Shown here: piece by piece, positions 34,381 through 43,559 of the stretch
Layout: every line of letters begins with the position of its first letter
Numbering within the stretch: position 1 is the first letter of the stretch
NCBI RefSeq assembly: GCF_010119205.1
Contig: NZ_WRXM01000002.1
Coordinates: 550,982 to 614,981, forward strand
Direction of reading: 5' to 3'
DNA length: 64,000 nt
From: Haloarcula limicola
Lineage (GTDB): Archaea > Halobacteriota > Halobacteria > Halobacteriales > Haloarculaceae
Notes under the pieces: generated by a model
What the model was told of the DNA's origin: nothing
What the model saw: only the letters and a program-made list of their open reading frames with translations
Database searches by the model: none
Made by a program: the position numbers and the translations under genes

Positions 34381-34410
34381 CTAACTAGTTAGGTACAGAT
34401 AGTATGTACC
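34381..34410. promoter_or_regulatory. Two adjacent perfect inverted repeats between convergent genes
   Basis: CTAACTAGTTAG (34381-34392) is a perfect 12-bp palindrome. It shares its last base with the inverted repeat GGTACA-N7-TGTACC (34392-34410). They lie 17 bp after the DUF6276 stop, downstream also of convergent aRF1, so they are more likely a 3'-end structure than a promoter. No protein-coding reading of 34365-34531 looks real. Confidence 0.4.
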
Positions 34411-34531
34411 AACGCCTTCGTTACACAGACGCGGAGTCGGAACGTGTGTCCGTTCGTGGATTACCCCGTCCAAGACCCACACCGACCCCACTACCCCGTA
34501 CCCCCCTTCTGGACGTATCGTCGCTATCCGA

Positions 34532-35785
34532 TTAGACGCCGGTCGAGTAGCGCAGCAGGCCGGCGATGCCACCGAAGGCGGTCAGCAACTGTTCGCCCTT
34601 CTCGAAGTCCGTCGAGATGAACACGGTCTCGGTGCCGCGCTGTTCGCCCAGTTCCATCAGGTGGTCGATCGCGTCTTCGCGTTCGCCGGCCTCGGCGTCG
34701 ACCGACGCGCCGCACCGCGTGCAGTCGTGCTCGGGCGTCGTCGCGTTGCTATTGATGAGTTCGTACTCGTCGTGGCCGTTCTCACAGGTGTAGGCGACCA
34801 CGTCCTTCCGGAGGTCCTCGGAGATGAGCAGCTGTTCGACCGCACCCATGTTGAGGTTCTTCCGGGTCTGGTCGAACCCGTAGGTCGCGAGGTCGCCGTC
34901 GTGGAGCTGCTTGAAGAACTCCTCCATGACCTGCTTGTCCTGCAGCATCTCGTGTTCGGCCAGCACGTCCTCGGCGGCGTCGACGAGATCGTACAGTCCC
35001 GACTCGTCGGTGTAGGCCACGTCGAACTTCCCGAGCACCATGTCCTGCAGTTCGTGGTGGAGGTAATCGCCGTCGAGGAACTCGTCTTTGGTCGGCGAGG
35101 GGCCGCCGACGAGGACGCCGTCCATCTCGTGACGCTCGGGGACGAACAGGTCGTTGGCCATGCCCGCGACCTCCTGATAGAAGTTGTCGATGGCTTCGAG
35201 ACGCAGGCGGGCGAACCGCTGGGCGGACTGACCACCTTTTCGCTGCTTGCCCGGCACGAGCGAGGACGCCGACTTGACCGGTTCGACCCGCTTGCCCTTC
35301 AACCAGCCGACGTTGGCCTCGCGTCGGTCGAGGACGACCAGTCCGAACAGGCCCTTATCGGCCAGCATCTCCTCGAGCGGTTCGGTGAGGAAGTCCGAAT
35401 CGCAGTGATAGCGAAAGGACTCGATCGGGTCCGGCGGGCTCTCTAAGACCTTCGTCACCATGTCGGTTCGACCGCCGCCGGTGTCGATGGCCCCCGAAAA
35501 CAGCACCATGCCGTTTTCGGGCGGATGCGTCTCGTAGTAGCGGAGGCGGTCCTTGATGGACGTCAGCGCGTCCTGGACGGCTGTCCGGGTGTCCTTCGAC
35601 TTGATGTTCGACGCCTCGGAGTGTTCCTGCGTGACGTGGGCGACGACGTCGCTCAGGAGTTTGTCCTCGGGAACGTAGATAGAGACGAGCTGTGTTCCCG
35701 ACCCCTGATAGCCCTTGAGTTCCTCGATTACCTTTCGGAACTCGTACTTCTGTTTGTCCGACTGCTCCTGTTCCTGCTCACTCAT
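34532..35785 (-). CDS. prf1: Peptide chain release factor aRF1
   Basis: The 417-residue archaeal/eukaryotic-type release factor has the stop-codon-reading N-I-K-S motif (60-63) and the peptidyl-tRNA hydrolysis G-G-Q motif (184-186). The C-terminal domain has a zinc-like Cys pattern (YTCENGHDEYE and CTRCGASV). It reads all three stop codons and releases the nascent chain. The ATG at 35785 begins MSEQEQEQSDKQKYEF, as in other haloarchaea; the upstream frame is repetitive non-coding sequence. Confidence 0.96.
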   Translation of the reverse strand: MSEQEQEQSDKQKYEFRKVIEELKGYQGSGTQLVSIYVPEDKLLSDVVAHVTQEHSEASNIKSKDTRTAVQDALTSIKDRLRYYETHPPENGMVLFSGAIDTGGGRTDMVTKVLESPPDPIESFRYHCDSDFLTEPLEEMLADKGLFGLVVLDRREANVGWLKGKRVEPVKSASSLVPGKQRKGGQSAQRFARLRLEAIDNFYQEVAGMANDLFVPERHEMDGVLVGGPSPTKDEFLDGDYLHHELQDMVLGKFDVAYTDESGLYDLVDAAEDVLAEHEMLQDKQVMEEFFKQLHDGDLATYGFDQTRKNLNMGAVEQLLISEDLRKDVVAYTCENGHDEYELINSNATTPEHDCTRCGASVDAEAGEREDAIDHLMELGEQRGTETVFISTDFEKGEQLLTAFGGIAGLLRYSTGV

Positions 35786-36138
35786 TACTTCGTGTTGGTT
35801 CAGGCGGTGTAAGAACCTGTTGACAGCGAGGGGCGCGCGGCTGAAAGGAGCGCGGTCCTCGAAGCGGAGCGAAAGCGTCAGCGACACGCGAGCAGCGAGA
35901 GCCCGACCGAAGGGAGGGTCTCGAAGCGAAACGGAGAGGGACCGGAAGTCCCTCAAGCAGTCGGGCGGCAACGCCACCCGACGACGGCGAGCGATAGCGA
36001 GCCGTGGAGCGGGAGCGTGGTTCAGAGAGCGACGCGATCGAGGACCGCGATAGCGAAGCGGACATTGTCCCGTGCCACCGTGAGACGGGGACACCCGGCT
36101 TTATATGAGTGCCAGTCTAGGGGACAGACAATCAGATT
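35786..36138. other. 353-bp hairpin-rich divergent intergenic region
   Basis: This lies between divergent prf1 and the MinD gene. The central part (about 35821-36058) is a cluster of short imperfect hairpins with GAA- or GATA-type loops, for example AGGGAC-CGGAA-GTCCCT (35937-35953), TCGGGCGGC-AAC-GCCACCCGA (35960-35980) and CGGC-GAGCGATAGCGA-GCCG (35985-36004). A TATA box for the MinD gene is at 36100. No gene is seen; frames through this stretch have uniform repetitive composition. Confidence 0.5.
36100..36106 (+). promoter_or_regulatory. TATA element for the MinD gene
   Basis: TTTATAT stands out of a G+C-rich context 33-39 bp upstream of the ATG at 36139, giving a predicted transcript with a leader of about 10 bases. 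Confidence 0.45.
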
Positions 36139-36954
36139 ATGGCGGGGTACGTGTGTACGATCGCGGGCGGCAAGGGCGGCGTCGGGAAGACGACGACCGC
36201 GGTCAACGTCGGCGCGGGGCTGCAGGAGATGGGCTACGACGTCGCCGTCGTCGACGCGGACCTCGGAATGGCGAACCTCGGCGCGATGCTGACGGTCGAA
36301 CCCGAGAAGAGCCTCCACGAGATTCTCGCGGGCGACGCCGCCGTCAGCGAGGCGCTCACCGACGCGCCCGGCGGACTGACAGTCATCCCCGGCGAGCAGT
36401 CTCTGGAGGCCTTCGCCGACGCGGACCCGGCGAAGCTTCGGAAGGTCATCAAGACGCTTCGGAACGCCTACGACGTGGTGCTCATCGACACCGGTGCCGG
36501 CCTGAGCCACGAGGTGGCCGTGCCGCTGGGACTCGCCGACGGCATCGTCCTCGTGACGACGCCCGACGACGTCGCTATCGGCGACACGGTCAAGACGGCG
36601 GAACTCGCCGACCGCATCGACGGCGAGGTCGTCGGCGCGATAATCAACCGCGTTACTCGCCACACCGACGTCGCCGACATCGCCGATCGCTTCCAGTTCC
36701 CGCTGTTGGCCGTCGTCCCGGACGACCCGCAGGCGACGACCGACGAACCGCTGGTGCTCAACCGGCCGGAGAGTCACGCGGCGGAGGCGTACCTCCGACT
36801 GACCGACGCGCTCGAACGGCTCTTCTTCCAGGGCGAGACGGTCGCGGGGGACATCGAGACCATCGTCGACGACAGCTGGTTCGTCGAGGAAGCGGACGAA
36901 GACGGGGACGCCGAGGACGAGGGTTCGGGCGGCGTCTTCGGCCTGTTCAACTGA
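36139..36954 (+). CDS. minD: MinD/ParA-family ATPase
   Basis: The 271-residue P-loop ATPase has the deviant Walker A motif K-G-G-V-G-K-T-T (12-19), V-V-D-A-D-L-G near 38-44 and V-L-I-D-T-G-A-G near 114-121. A short Asp/Glu-rich segment precedes a C-terminal F-G-L-F-N that could be a membrane-targeting tip. Haloarchaea have several MinD paralogues that position surface structures (archaella, chemosensory arrays) rather than the division ring. No MinC or MinE partner is present, so the cargo is unknown. Confidence 0.88.
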   Translation: MAGYVCTIAGGKGGVGKTTTAVNVGAGLQEMGYDVAVVDADLGMANLGAMLTVEPEKSLHEILAGDAAVSEALTDAPGGLTVIPGEQSLEAFADADPAKLRKVIKTLRNAYDVVLIDTGAGLSHEVAVPLGLADGIVLVTTPDDVAIGDTVKTAELADRIDGEVVGAIINRVTRHTDVADIADRFQFPLLAVVPDDPQATTDEPLVLNRPESHAAEAYLRLTDALERLFFQGETVAGDIETIVDDSWFVEEADEDGDAEDEGSGGVFGLFN

Positions 36955-36957
36955 TTG

Positions 36958-38751
36958 TCACATCGAGGTCGGCGCTTCGACGCCGACGGCGTCGAGCGAG
37001 TTCGCGACGGCGTGACGCGTGGCCGCGACGAGCGCCAGCCGCGCCGCTCGCGTCTCGGGGTCGGCGTCTAAGACCGGACACTCGCGGTAGAACGCGTTGA
37101 ACGTCTCGGCGAGGTCGCGCGTGTACGTGGCGACGGAGTGTGGTTGCAGGTCCTCAGCGGCTTCCTCGATGACCGCCGGGAAGCGGGCGACGACTCGGAG
37201 GAGGTCGCGCTCTTCGGGTTCGTCGAGGTGCTCGAAGCCCGTCGAGGGGGCGAGTTCGTCGTCCTCGACCTCGTCGTCTCGCGGCTCCACCGCTCGACTG
37301 TCCGAGGCGCGGTTCCGCGCCTCGCTCAGTATGCCGCAACACCGCGCGTGGACGTACTGGACGTAGGGGGCGGACTGGGCCTCGAAGTCGAGCGCGCGGT
37401 CCCACTCGAAGGTGATCCCCTTCGTCGGCTGCTTCGAGACGATGTCGTAACGCACCGCGCCGATGCCGACCTGGTGGGCGATGCGCTCGATATCGTCCTC
37501 GTCCAACTCGCCGCGCGAGCGGTCGTCCAAACGGGACTCGACCTCCTCGCGGGCGCGGTCGATGGCCTCGTCCAGCAGGTCGTCCAAGTCGATGCCGGTC
37601 CCCTCTCGGGTGCTCATACCGCCCTCGGGGAGATTGACCCACGAGTAGAACACCTGTCTGAGCTGTTCGGTGTCGTTGCCCAGCAGTTCGAGCGCGGCCG
37701 AGAGCTGGTCGGCCTGCAGTTTGTGGTCCTCGCCGAGCACCGTGACGGCGCGGTCGTAGTTGTCGAACTTCCACTCGTGGTGGGCCAGGTCGCGGGTCGT
37801 GTACAGCGAGGTGCCGTCGGAGCGCAGGAAGACGAGGTTCTTCTCGAAGTCGGGGAGGTCGAGCTGCCACGCGTCGTCCTCGTAGACGGCACAGTCCAGT
37901 TCCTGCAGTCGATCGACCAGTTCGTCCGTCGAGTCGTCGCGCATGAACCGCGTCTCCTTGACGAACTCGTCGAACTCGGCGGGGAGGCGGGCGAGCGTGC
38001 GGCGCATCCCCCCGAGGACGGTGTCGACCACTTCGGCCACGCGTTCGAACGTCGACTCGTCGCCTTCCTCTAAGCCCTGGAGAATCGCCTGAATCTCGGC
38101 TTCGGCTTCTTCGACCTTCTCGGGATCGGCGTCTTCGAGGAAGGCGTTGCCCTTCCGGTAGTAGCGGACCATCTCGTACTCGGGGGAGTCCCGTTCGGGG
38201 TCGGGCAGGTCCGACTCGTCGAACGTCTCGTAGGCCCACGTGAACACCGCTATCTGGCGGCCGGCGTCGTTGACGTAGTAGTGGCGCTCGACGTCGTAGC
38301 CGGCGTAATCGAGCACGCGAGCGACGGCGTCGCCGATGATTGGGTTGCGCGCCCGGCCGACGTGGACCGGGCCGGTCGGGTTCGCGGAGGTGTGTTCGAC
38401 GACGACGCTGGTGTCGCGGTCCGGCAGGCGACCGTAGTCTTCGTCGGCCGCCGCCTCCAGCGTCTCGGCGAAGTACGCCTCGCTCGGGAGGAAGTTGACG
38501 TACGGTCCCTGCGTGGTGACCTCGCTGACGTACGTGAGGGGGTCGGCGTCGATAGCATCGGCGACGTCGGCGGCGACCTTCGGCGGCGGTGCGCCGACCT
38601 CGCCGGCCAGTCGGAACGCCGCGCTGGACGCGAGAACGGCGTCGACGTCTTCCGGCGGCTCCTCGATGCCGAGGTCGTCGGTCGGCAGACCTAACTCCGT
38701 GAGCGCGGCGTCAAGGGCGTCCTCGACCTCCGCGCGGAGCGCGATAAACAT
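36958..38751 (-). CDS. argS: Arginyl-tRNA synthetase
   Basis: The 597-residue class I synthetase charges tRNA-Arg. It has the N-terminal tRNA-D-loop-binding domain (about 1-110), the active site with [15 protein letters not shown] (HIGH-equivalent H130-V-G-R133), and the C-terminal anticodon-binding helical domain (from about 470). The usual second His of HIGH is Arg here, and a canonical KMSK is absent (M-S-T-R-E-G-T near the equivalent position), which is common in ArgRS. It converges on the MinD gene with 3 bp between stops. Confidence 0.95.
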   Translation of the reverse strand: MFIALRAEVEDALDAALTELGLPTDDLGIEEPPEDVDAVLASSAAFRLAGEVGAPPPKVAADVADAIDADPLTYVSEVTTQGPYVNFLPSEAYFAETLEAAADEDYGRLPDRDTSVVVEHTSANPTGPVHVGRARNPIIGDAVARVLDYAGYDVERHYYVNDAGRQIAVFTWAYETFDESDLPDPERDSPEYEMVRYYRKGNAFLEDADPEKVEEAEAEIQAILQGLEEGDESTFERVAEVVDTVLGGMRRTLARLPAEFDEFVKETRFMRDDSTDELVDRLQELDCAVYEDDAWQLDLPDFEKNLVFLRSDGTSLYTTRDLAHHEWKFDNYDRAVTVLGEDHKLQADQLSAALELLGNDTEQLRQVFYSWVNLPEGGMSTREGTGIDLDDLLDEAIDRAREEVESRLDDRSRGELDEDDIERIAHQVGIGAVRYDIVSKQPTKGITFEWDRALDFEAQSAPYVQYVHARCCGILSEARNRASDSRAVEPRDDEVEDDELAPSTGFEHLDEPEERDLLRVVARFPAVIEEAAEDLQPHSVATYTRDLAETFNAFYRECPVLDADPETRAARLALVAATRHAVANSLDAVGVEAPTSM

Positions 38752-38811
38752 ACGGCCAACTCTCGCGGCGGACAGTAAATGGGTAACGAAAGTCGGTTCG
38801 ACCGACGGCGT

Positions 38812-40578
38812 TCAGGCGAAGAAGCGCGGCCCGAACACCATCAGGACCAACCCGGCGATCATCGACACCGTCACCGCGACGGTCACCGCCGTCGTCGCCC
38901 GGCGGCGGTCGGGGACCGGCAGTCGAGAGACCACCGACTCCGTCGTCGCCCTGAGGATGTGCCCACCGTCCAGCGGGAACGTCGGCACGCAGTTGAACTG
39001 GCCGATGACGAGGTTGATCCAGCCGGTCCAGAACAGGGCGTTCGCCAGGAGGAACACCGGCGTCGTCCCGAGCGCAGCGAGCGGCCCCTGCACCGTGTAG
39101 AAGTTCGCGGCGATACCGGTGAAGCCGGCGAAGTTGTAGCCGAAGCCGCCCGCGACGCCGATGAAGGGCAGGAGGAGGATGGCGAAGACGCGCTGGACGA
39201 ACGAGAAGCCCCGCTCGGCGTTCGGGTTCTCGGGGTCGCCGCCGATGAACTCCAGGAACGTCGCGGCGGGGTACTGGTCGATGCCGAAGTCGTTAACCTC
39301 GAAGCCGCTGATGCCCGCGCGGAACGAACTCGTGAGGACGCCGCTGTCGACGCCGTCGCGTTCGGCCAGCGTCACGGTGTACTCCCGTCGCTGTCCGTCG
39401 ACGTAGCCGACGACAGTCACTTCGTCGCCAGGGCTGGTCTGTGAGAGCGCCTCGCCGAGCGCGCTCGCGCTCTGGGTGCGCTGGCCGTCGAGCGACGTGA
39501 CGATTATCGACGCGTTGGCGGGCGCGCCCGCCGCCTCAAGCGGGCTGCCAGCGCTGACGCGACCGTAGGCTCCGAGCGGCGTCGTCACCGTCTCCCCGTC
39601 TTCGGTCTGAATCGCGGCGACCGTGTGGTTGCGTGCCGCTCGATCGAGGTCGCCCCGCGTGTACACCTCGGTGCCGTTGACGGCGGTGATCGTCGTCCCG
39701 ACGCCGAGCGGCGCGCTCTGGACCGCGCCGACGACGATGGGGGCGCGCTCTACCGTCGTCGTCGAGCCGTCGTCGAGCGAGACGGCAACGCTCCGCCGGT
39801 CGTTCTCGGCGAGTACCGCCTGGAGCTCCCGGGAGTTGCTCACCGACTGCCCGTCGATCGCCGTGATGACGTCGCCGGAGTCGATGCCGGCCTCGTCGGC
39901 AGCCGACCCGGGCAGCGAGTCTCCAACGGGCACCCCGTCGACGACGGCCAGCGAGCCGGCTATCGGTCCGAAGAGGAGAAGTAGGGCCACGAGCGACAGC
40001 GCGAAGTTGTTCGTCACGCCGGCGGCGTACATCCGGATCTGCGACCCCCGGTCCGACCGGAGCAGTTCGTCCTCGTCGGGTTCGACGAACGCGCCGACCG
40101 GAATCACCGCGATGAGCGCGAGCCCCATCGACTCGATGTCGATGTCCTCGACTCGACAGAACAGGCCGTGACCGCCCTCGTGGACGACCAGACCGAGAAG
40201 CAGGCCCAAGAGTATCTCGGGCGCGACCGACAGCGGGAGGAAGTCGTTGACGCCCGGGATCGCCAGCGCGTTCCGGGGTTCGTTCAGCGCCGAGGGCTGC
40301 GGGTCGACGATCGCCTGATACGCCCCGAAGATGACCAACAGGAACGACCCGGCCATCACGACGAGCGCGATCCCGACGCCGAGGTTCCCCCACGCCCGCC
40401 AGAACCGCTTGGGGCGGGCCAGTTTATCGAGGAGTATCTTCCCTCGTTGGGTGTGGATCGTGGTTATCGGTCCACTGAAACGGACGAAATCGGGGACCAC
40501 GCCGCGGGCTTTGAGCGCCATCGCCAACAGCGTGTAGGCGACGAGTCCGGCGAGAACCCACGTCAGCGTGCTTACCAT
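38812..40578 (-). CDS. Site-2-protease-type membrane metalloprotease with PDZ domains
   Basis: The 588-residue M50-family protein has the zinc motif H133-E-G-G-H137 in the third helix region (L-L-G-L-V-V-H-E-G-G-H-G-L-F). The second catalytic motif, F-P-L-D-G-G-H, lies near the C-terminus. Between them are PDZ-like modules (SAADEAGIDSGDVITAIDG, and a segment with TITAVNGTEVYTRGDLD). It should cut substrates within the membrane, such as anti-sigma-like or membrane-tethered regulators; none is identified here. The ATG at 40578 starts the first helix. Confidence 0.85.
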   Translation of the reverse strand: MVSTLTWVLAGLVAYTLLAMALKARGVVPDFVRFSGPITTIHTQRGKILLDKLARPKRFWRAWGNLGVGIALVVMAGSFLLVIFGAYQAIVDPQPSALNEPRNALAIPGVNDFLPLSVAPEILLGLLLGLVVHEGGHGLFCRVEDIDIESMGLALIAVIPVGAFVEPDEDELLRSDRGSQIRMYAAGVTNNFALSLVALLLLFGPIAGSLAVVDGVPVGDSLPGSAADEAGIDSGDVITAIDGQSVSNSRELQAVLAENDRRSVAVSLDDGSTTTVERAPIVVGAVQSAPLGVGTTITAVNGTEVYTRGDLDRAARNHTVAAIQTEDGETVTTPLGAYGRVSAGSPLEAAGAPANASIIVTSLDGQRTQSASALGEALSQTSPGDEVTVVGYVDGQRREYTVTLAERDGVDSGVLTSSFRAGISGFEVNDFGIDQYPAATFLEFIGGDPENPNAERGFSFVQRVFAILLLPFIGVAGGFGYNFAGFTGIAANFYTVQGPLAALGTTPVFLLANALFWTGWINLVIGQFNCVPTFPLDGGHILRATTESVVSRLPVPDRRRATTAVTVAVTVSMIAGLVLMVFGPRFFA

Positions 40579-40621
40579 CTATCGGTACGTGGAGCCAGCA
40601 AAGCAAGAGAGTTCGGATTCG

Positions 40622-40724
40622 ACCTTTTTACTGCGGGGGGTTTCCTCGGCCGCTTCGCGGCCTGTGGGAACCCCCACTTGCAAAAACGTCGATGAAAAAG
40701 GCCGGTCGCGCTCCGCGCGACCGG
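40622..40724. repeat. Structured intergenic element, copy 2
   Basis: This copy has the same architecture as 19471-19648 with different stem bases. CCTTTTT (40623-40629) and AAAAAGG (40695-40701) bracket six G plus TT (40635-40642), GGCCGC-TTC-GCGGCC (40648-40662) and AACCCCC (40669-40675). The A-tract module is AAAAACGTCGATGAAAAAGG (40682-40701). An adjacent hairpin, CCGGTCGCGC-TCC-GCGCGACCGG (40702-40724), follows. It lies between the start of the protease gene and the stop of the 37-residue gene, both leftward. Confidence 0.75.
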
Positions 40725-40737
40725 TGAACCGCCTGAC

Positions 40738-40851
40738 TCAGCGAAACCAGTCGGTATTGAGTTCCCGGCTATCGGTCAAGAAATAGCGAACGGCGGTGTA
40801 TCCGACGCCGAGAAATACGGTGATGGCGAGCGCTGATGCTACGTTGACCAT
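40738..40851 (-). CDS. Small single-helix membrane protein (37 residues)
   Basis: The protein starts MVNVASALAITVFLGVGYTAV and ends with the basic/acidic tail RYFLTDSRELNTDWFR: one membrane helix and a short charged cytoplasmic or outside tail. Codon use is haloarchaeal and it starts with ATG. It sits between the LysRS gene and the repeat element, all leftward. Small membrane proteins of this size may regulate larger complexes; no family was recognised. Confidence 0.5.
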   Translation of the reverse strand: MVNVASALAITVFLGVGYTAVRYFLTDSRELNTDWFR

Positions 40852-40921
40852 ACAGTAGGATTCACCTTGACGACATGAATTTTCGCTGGGCTTCGAGCGC
40901 GGTTTTCGACCGGAAGCGGAC

Positions 40922-42562
40922 CTACCCCTCTCGTCGCAACCGCTCGACGACGAACTCCCGGTCCAACTTCGAGATGAACGGGCCGAGTTGCGGGCCTTCG
41001 GTGTCGTCGAACAGCAGGCGGTAGCCCGCCGAGAAGAAGTCGCCGATCTCGATGTCGTGGCGCTTCGCCGTCTCGTAGATCTCGCCCTGTATCTCCTCGC
41101 CGTCGTGGCCCTCGGCGACGAAGTCCGCCAGTTCGTCGAGGGCGGCTTCGGTCTCCGAGTCGAACTCCGTCGCGGGGAGTTCGGTCCGCTTGAGTTCGTA
41201 GTCGAACTCGTTGCTCGTCCGGCGCGCCCAGCTGCGAGCGCGCTCGACGCGGGCGAGCGCGTTGGCGACGGCCCACTCCGGCGCGTCGTCGGGGATATGC
41301 CCCTCCTTGCGGGCGATCTGCTCGCGCAGGTCGGGGTCGTCGGTCATCCCCAGCACCGCGGCGAAGGTGTAGGGGATGCGGACGCGCTCTTCGCGCGGAT
41401 CGTCTACCACCATCGGATAGGCCCGCTCGGCGACCTCCCGCTCCTCCTCGTCGCGCGGTTCGATTTCGTCGAAGTACAGCGCCTCGAAGCGGTCGAACTC
41501 GTCGACCAGTTGGTCGACGTTCTCGACGGAGAAGTCCCGCTGTTTGCGCGGGTTCTTCGTGAAGAAGTACTTGAACACCTCCGGTTCGAGGATCTCGAGC
41601 ACCTCGTCGACGGTGACGACGTTACCCGAAGAGGAGGAGAGGGGTTCGCCCTCCAGCGTGAACCACTCGTAGACCATCGGCACGGGCGGATCGATGTCGA
41701 GTACGTTCTCGGCGATGTCCTCGCCGGAGGGCCACGAGCCCTCGGCGTGGTCCTTCCCGAACGGTTCGAAATCGACGCCCAGAATCTCCCACTGGGCGGG
41801 CCACTCGAAGCGCCACGGGAGCTTGCCGCCGCGCAGGGTGGCGACGCCCTCGTGTCCGCAGCCCTCGATGGTCTGGTCGCCGGCCTCGACGTCCGTACAG
41901 ACGTAGTGCACCTCGCCGGCCTCCAGGTCGACCTCAGTGACGCCTTCGGTGAGCTTCTCGCAGTTCTCACACTGGGGGACGAACGGGACGTAGTCGTCGT
42001 CGACCTTGTTCTGGTAGTCGGCAAGTACCTCGCGAGCGCGGTCGGCCCGTTCGAGGACGCGCCGGGTAACTGCCTCGAACTCGCCGTCTTCGTACATCTC
42101 GGTGTTCGAGACGAACTCCACGTCCACGCCGACGAGTTCCGCGCTCCTCTTCAGCAGGTTGGTGAAGTGCGCGCCGTAGGAGTCACAGCAGCCGAAGGGG
42201 TCGGGGATGTCCGTGTAGGGCTTGCCCAGATTGCGACCGAGCGCGCCCGCGTTCACCTCGCCCAGCCCCACGACGTTCCACTCCAGGTCGGCGAGTTGTC
42301 GGGGGACCTTCCGCAGTCGGTCCCTGTCGTCGGCGGTGAAGACCTGCCTGACCTCGTGGCCCCGGTCGCGCAGGGCCTCGGCCACGAAGTACCCCCGCAT
42401 TATCTCGTTGAAGTGGCCGATGTGCGGGACGCCCGAGGGAGAGACGCCACCCTTGATGACGATCGGGTCCTCGGGGTCGCGCGCCTCGACGACGTCCGCG
42501 ACCGAGTCCGCCCAGAACGCTCGCTCGCCGCCGCTACCGACTTCGTAGGGGTCTTCGGCCAT
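40922..42562 (-). CDS. lysS: Lysyl-tRNA synthetase, class I
   Basis: The 546-residue class I LysRS, the archaeal type unrelated to the class II enzyme of most bacteria and eukaryotes, attaches Lys to tRNA-Lys. It has G-V-S-P-S-G-V-P-H-I-G-H-F-N-E (HIGH) near 36-50, a zinc-like Cys set (C-E-N-C-E-K, C-T-D-V, C-G-H), and the KMSKS-equivalent L-S-S-S-S-G-N-V-V-T. Its ATG overlaps the stop of pyrH by one base (TAATG), so the two are translationally coupled. Confidence 0.95.
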   Translation of the reverse strand: MAEDPYEVGSGGERAFWADSVADVVEARDPEDPIVIKGGVSPSGVPHIGHFNEIMRGYFVAEALRDRGHEVRQVFTADDRDRLRKVPRQLADLEWNVVGLGEVNAGALGRNLGKPYTDIPDPFGCCDSYGAHFTNLLKRSAELVGVDVEFVSNTEMYEDGEFEAVTRRVLERADRAREVLADYQNKVDDDYVPFVPQCENCEKLTEGVTEVDLEAGEVHYVCTDVEAGDQTIEGCGHEGVATLRGGKLPWRFEWPAQWEILGVDFEPFGKDHAEGSWPSGEDIAENVLDIDPPVPMVYEWFTLEGEPLSSSSGNVVTVDEVLEILEPEVFKYFFTKNPRKQRDFSVENVDQLVDEFDRFEALYFDEIEPRDEEEREVAERAYPMVVDDPREERVRIPYTFAAVLGMTDDPDLREQIARKEGHIPDDAPEWAVANALARVERARSWARRTSNEFDYELKRTELPATEFDSETEAALDELADFVAEGHDGEEIQGEIYETAKRHDIEIGDFFSAGYRLLFDDTEGPQLGPFISKLDREFVVERLRREG

Positions 42563-43248
42563 TATGCCTCCGGGACGATCTCCGTGCCGTCGAACTCGCG
42601 GTCGGCGACGGCCGCTCGGATTCGTTCCGGATCGGTGCCGTCTAAGACGACCGTCGGGATGCCCGCGCGCTCGATGACCTTCGCGGCGAGTAAGTCGACC
42701 GGGGCGTTGCTCCCGGCGGCCATCTCCATCCCGGCGATGATGTCGACGAGTTCGGACGCCGTGAGGTGGTCGAAGCGCGTCGCCTCGGGGTCTTCCTTGG
42801 GGTCGTCGTCGTAGACGCCCGCGACGGAGGTGGCGTACACCAGCAGGTCGGCGTCGACGTACTCGGCGAAGGCGGCGGCCACGGCGTCGGTGGTCTGGGC
42901 GGCGACGATACCGCCGAGGACGGGGATGTCACCGCGGCGGATGGCCTCCCGTCCCGATTCGTAGCTTTCGGCCGGGGTCGGTGCCGCCCGGTCGTCCAGC
43001 GCCGCGATGAGCAGGCGGCCGTTCAGGCGCGTGACGGCGATCCCCAGCTGGTCGAGTTCGATCTCGTTTGCCCCCAGCTCGCGGGCGCTCTCGATGTAGT
43101 CCCGAGCGGTCGGGCCGCCGCCGACGACCGCGCCGAGCGTGTGTCCCGCTTCGTCGAGTGTCTGGAGCGTGGCGGCGTACTCGGCCACGCGGTCCGGTTC
43201 GAGATTCGGAGCGAGGACGCTCCCACCGATAGAGACGACGACTTTCAT
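42562..43248 (-). CDS. pyrH: Uridylate kinase (amino-acid-kinase family)
   Basis: The 228-residue archaeal UMP kinase begins M-K-V-V-V-S-I-G-G-S-V-L-A-P and has G-G-G-P-T-A-R (43-49), and N-G-R-L-L-I-A-A-L and D-I-P-V-L-G-G elements. It turns UMP into UDP for pyrimidine nucleotide synthesis. The first gene of a two-gene operon with lysS, it is preceded by a palindrome and TATA box at 43274-43291. Confidence 0.92.
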   Translation of the reverse strand: MKVVVSIGGSVLAPNLEPDRVAEYAATLQTLDEAGHTLGAVVGGGPTARDYIESARELGANEIELDQLGIAVTRLNGRLLIAALDDRAAPTPAESYESGREAIRRGDIPVLGGIVAAQTTDAVAAAFAEYVDADLLVYATSVAGVYDDDPKEDPEATRFDHLTASELVDIIAGMEMAAGSNAPVDLLAAKVIERAGIPTVVLDGTDPERIRAAVADREFDGTEIVPEA

Positions 43249-43273
43249 TGGCCCGGCGTAACCGCGAAACGCT

Positions 43274-43291
43274 CTTAAGGGTTGTCAACCC
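43274..43291 (-). promoter_or_regulatory. Promoter and palindrome of pyrH-lysS
   Basis: Read on the minus strand, CTTAAG (43274-43279) lies 26-31 bp upstream of the pyrH ATG as a TATA-like box. It is immediately preceded by a perfect inverted repeat, GGGTTG-T-CAACCC on the plus strand (43279-43291). The palindrome overlaps the BRE position and is a candidate operator. Confidence 0.45.
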
Positions 43292-43559
43292 CAGTCGAAT
43301 ACCGCCGTCACAGCACACCACACCCTCAGACGGTGGCTGACACACGTCAGACGTAAAACCGGCAATAGTTGCTGTAAAGTGTGCCGGAAATACGTGATAA
43401 TACCGGGTTCGCGGCTCTGAAAAATGGCGTTCTCGACCCTCGAGACTAAGCATTTAAATCGCTCCATAAAACGTCTAAGTCCCTCTGAAACGGTTATAAA
43501 ATATGCATTTCACGGTGATTTTTCCTGAAAGGCCCCGAAGTGACGCGAAGCTTCCTTTC

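Noticed and set aside
34381-34572. Leftward 63-residue frame between DUF6276 and aRF1
   Set aside because: It crosses two palindromes and overlaps the end of prf1, has poor composition and starts inside prf1 sequence.
35786-36065. Leftward coding extension of prf1 through the hairpin cluster
   Set aside because: The peptide is a low-complexity string typical of repetitive DNA; aRF1 begins at the ATG at 35785.
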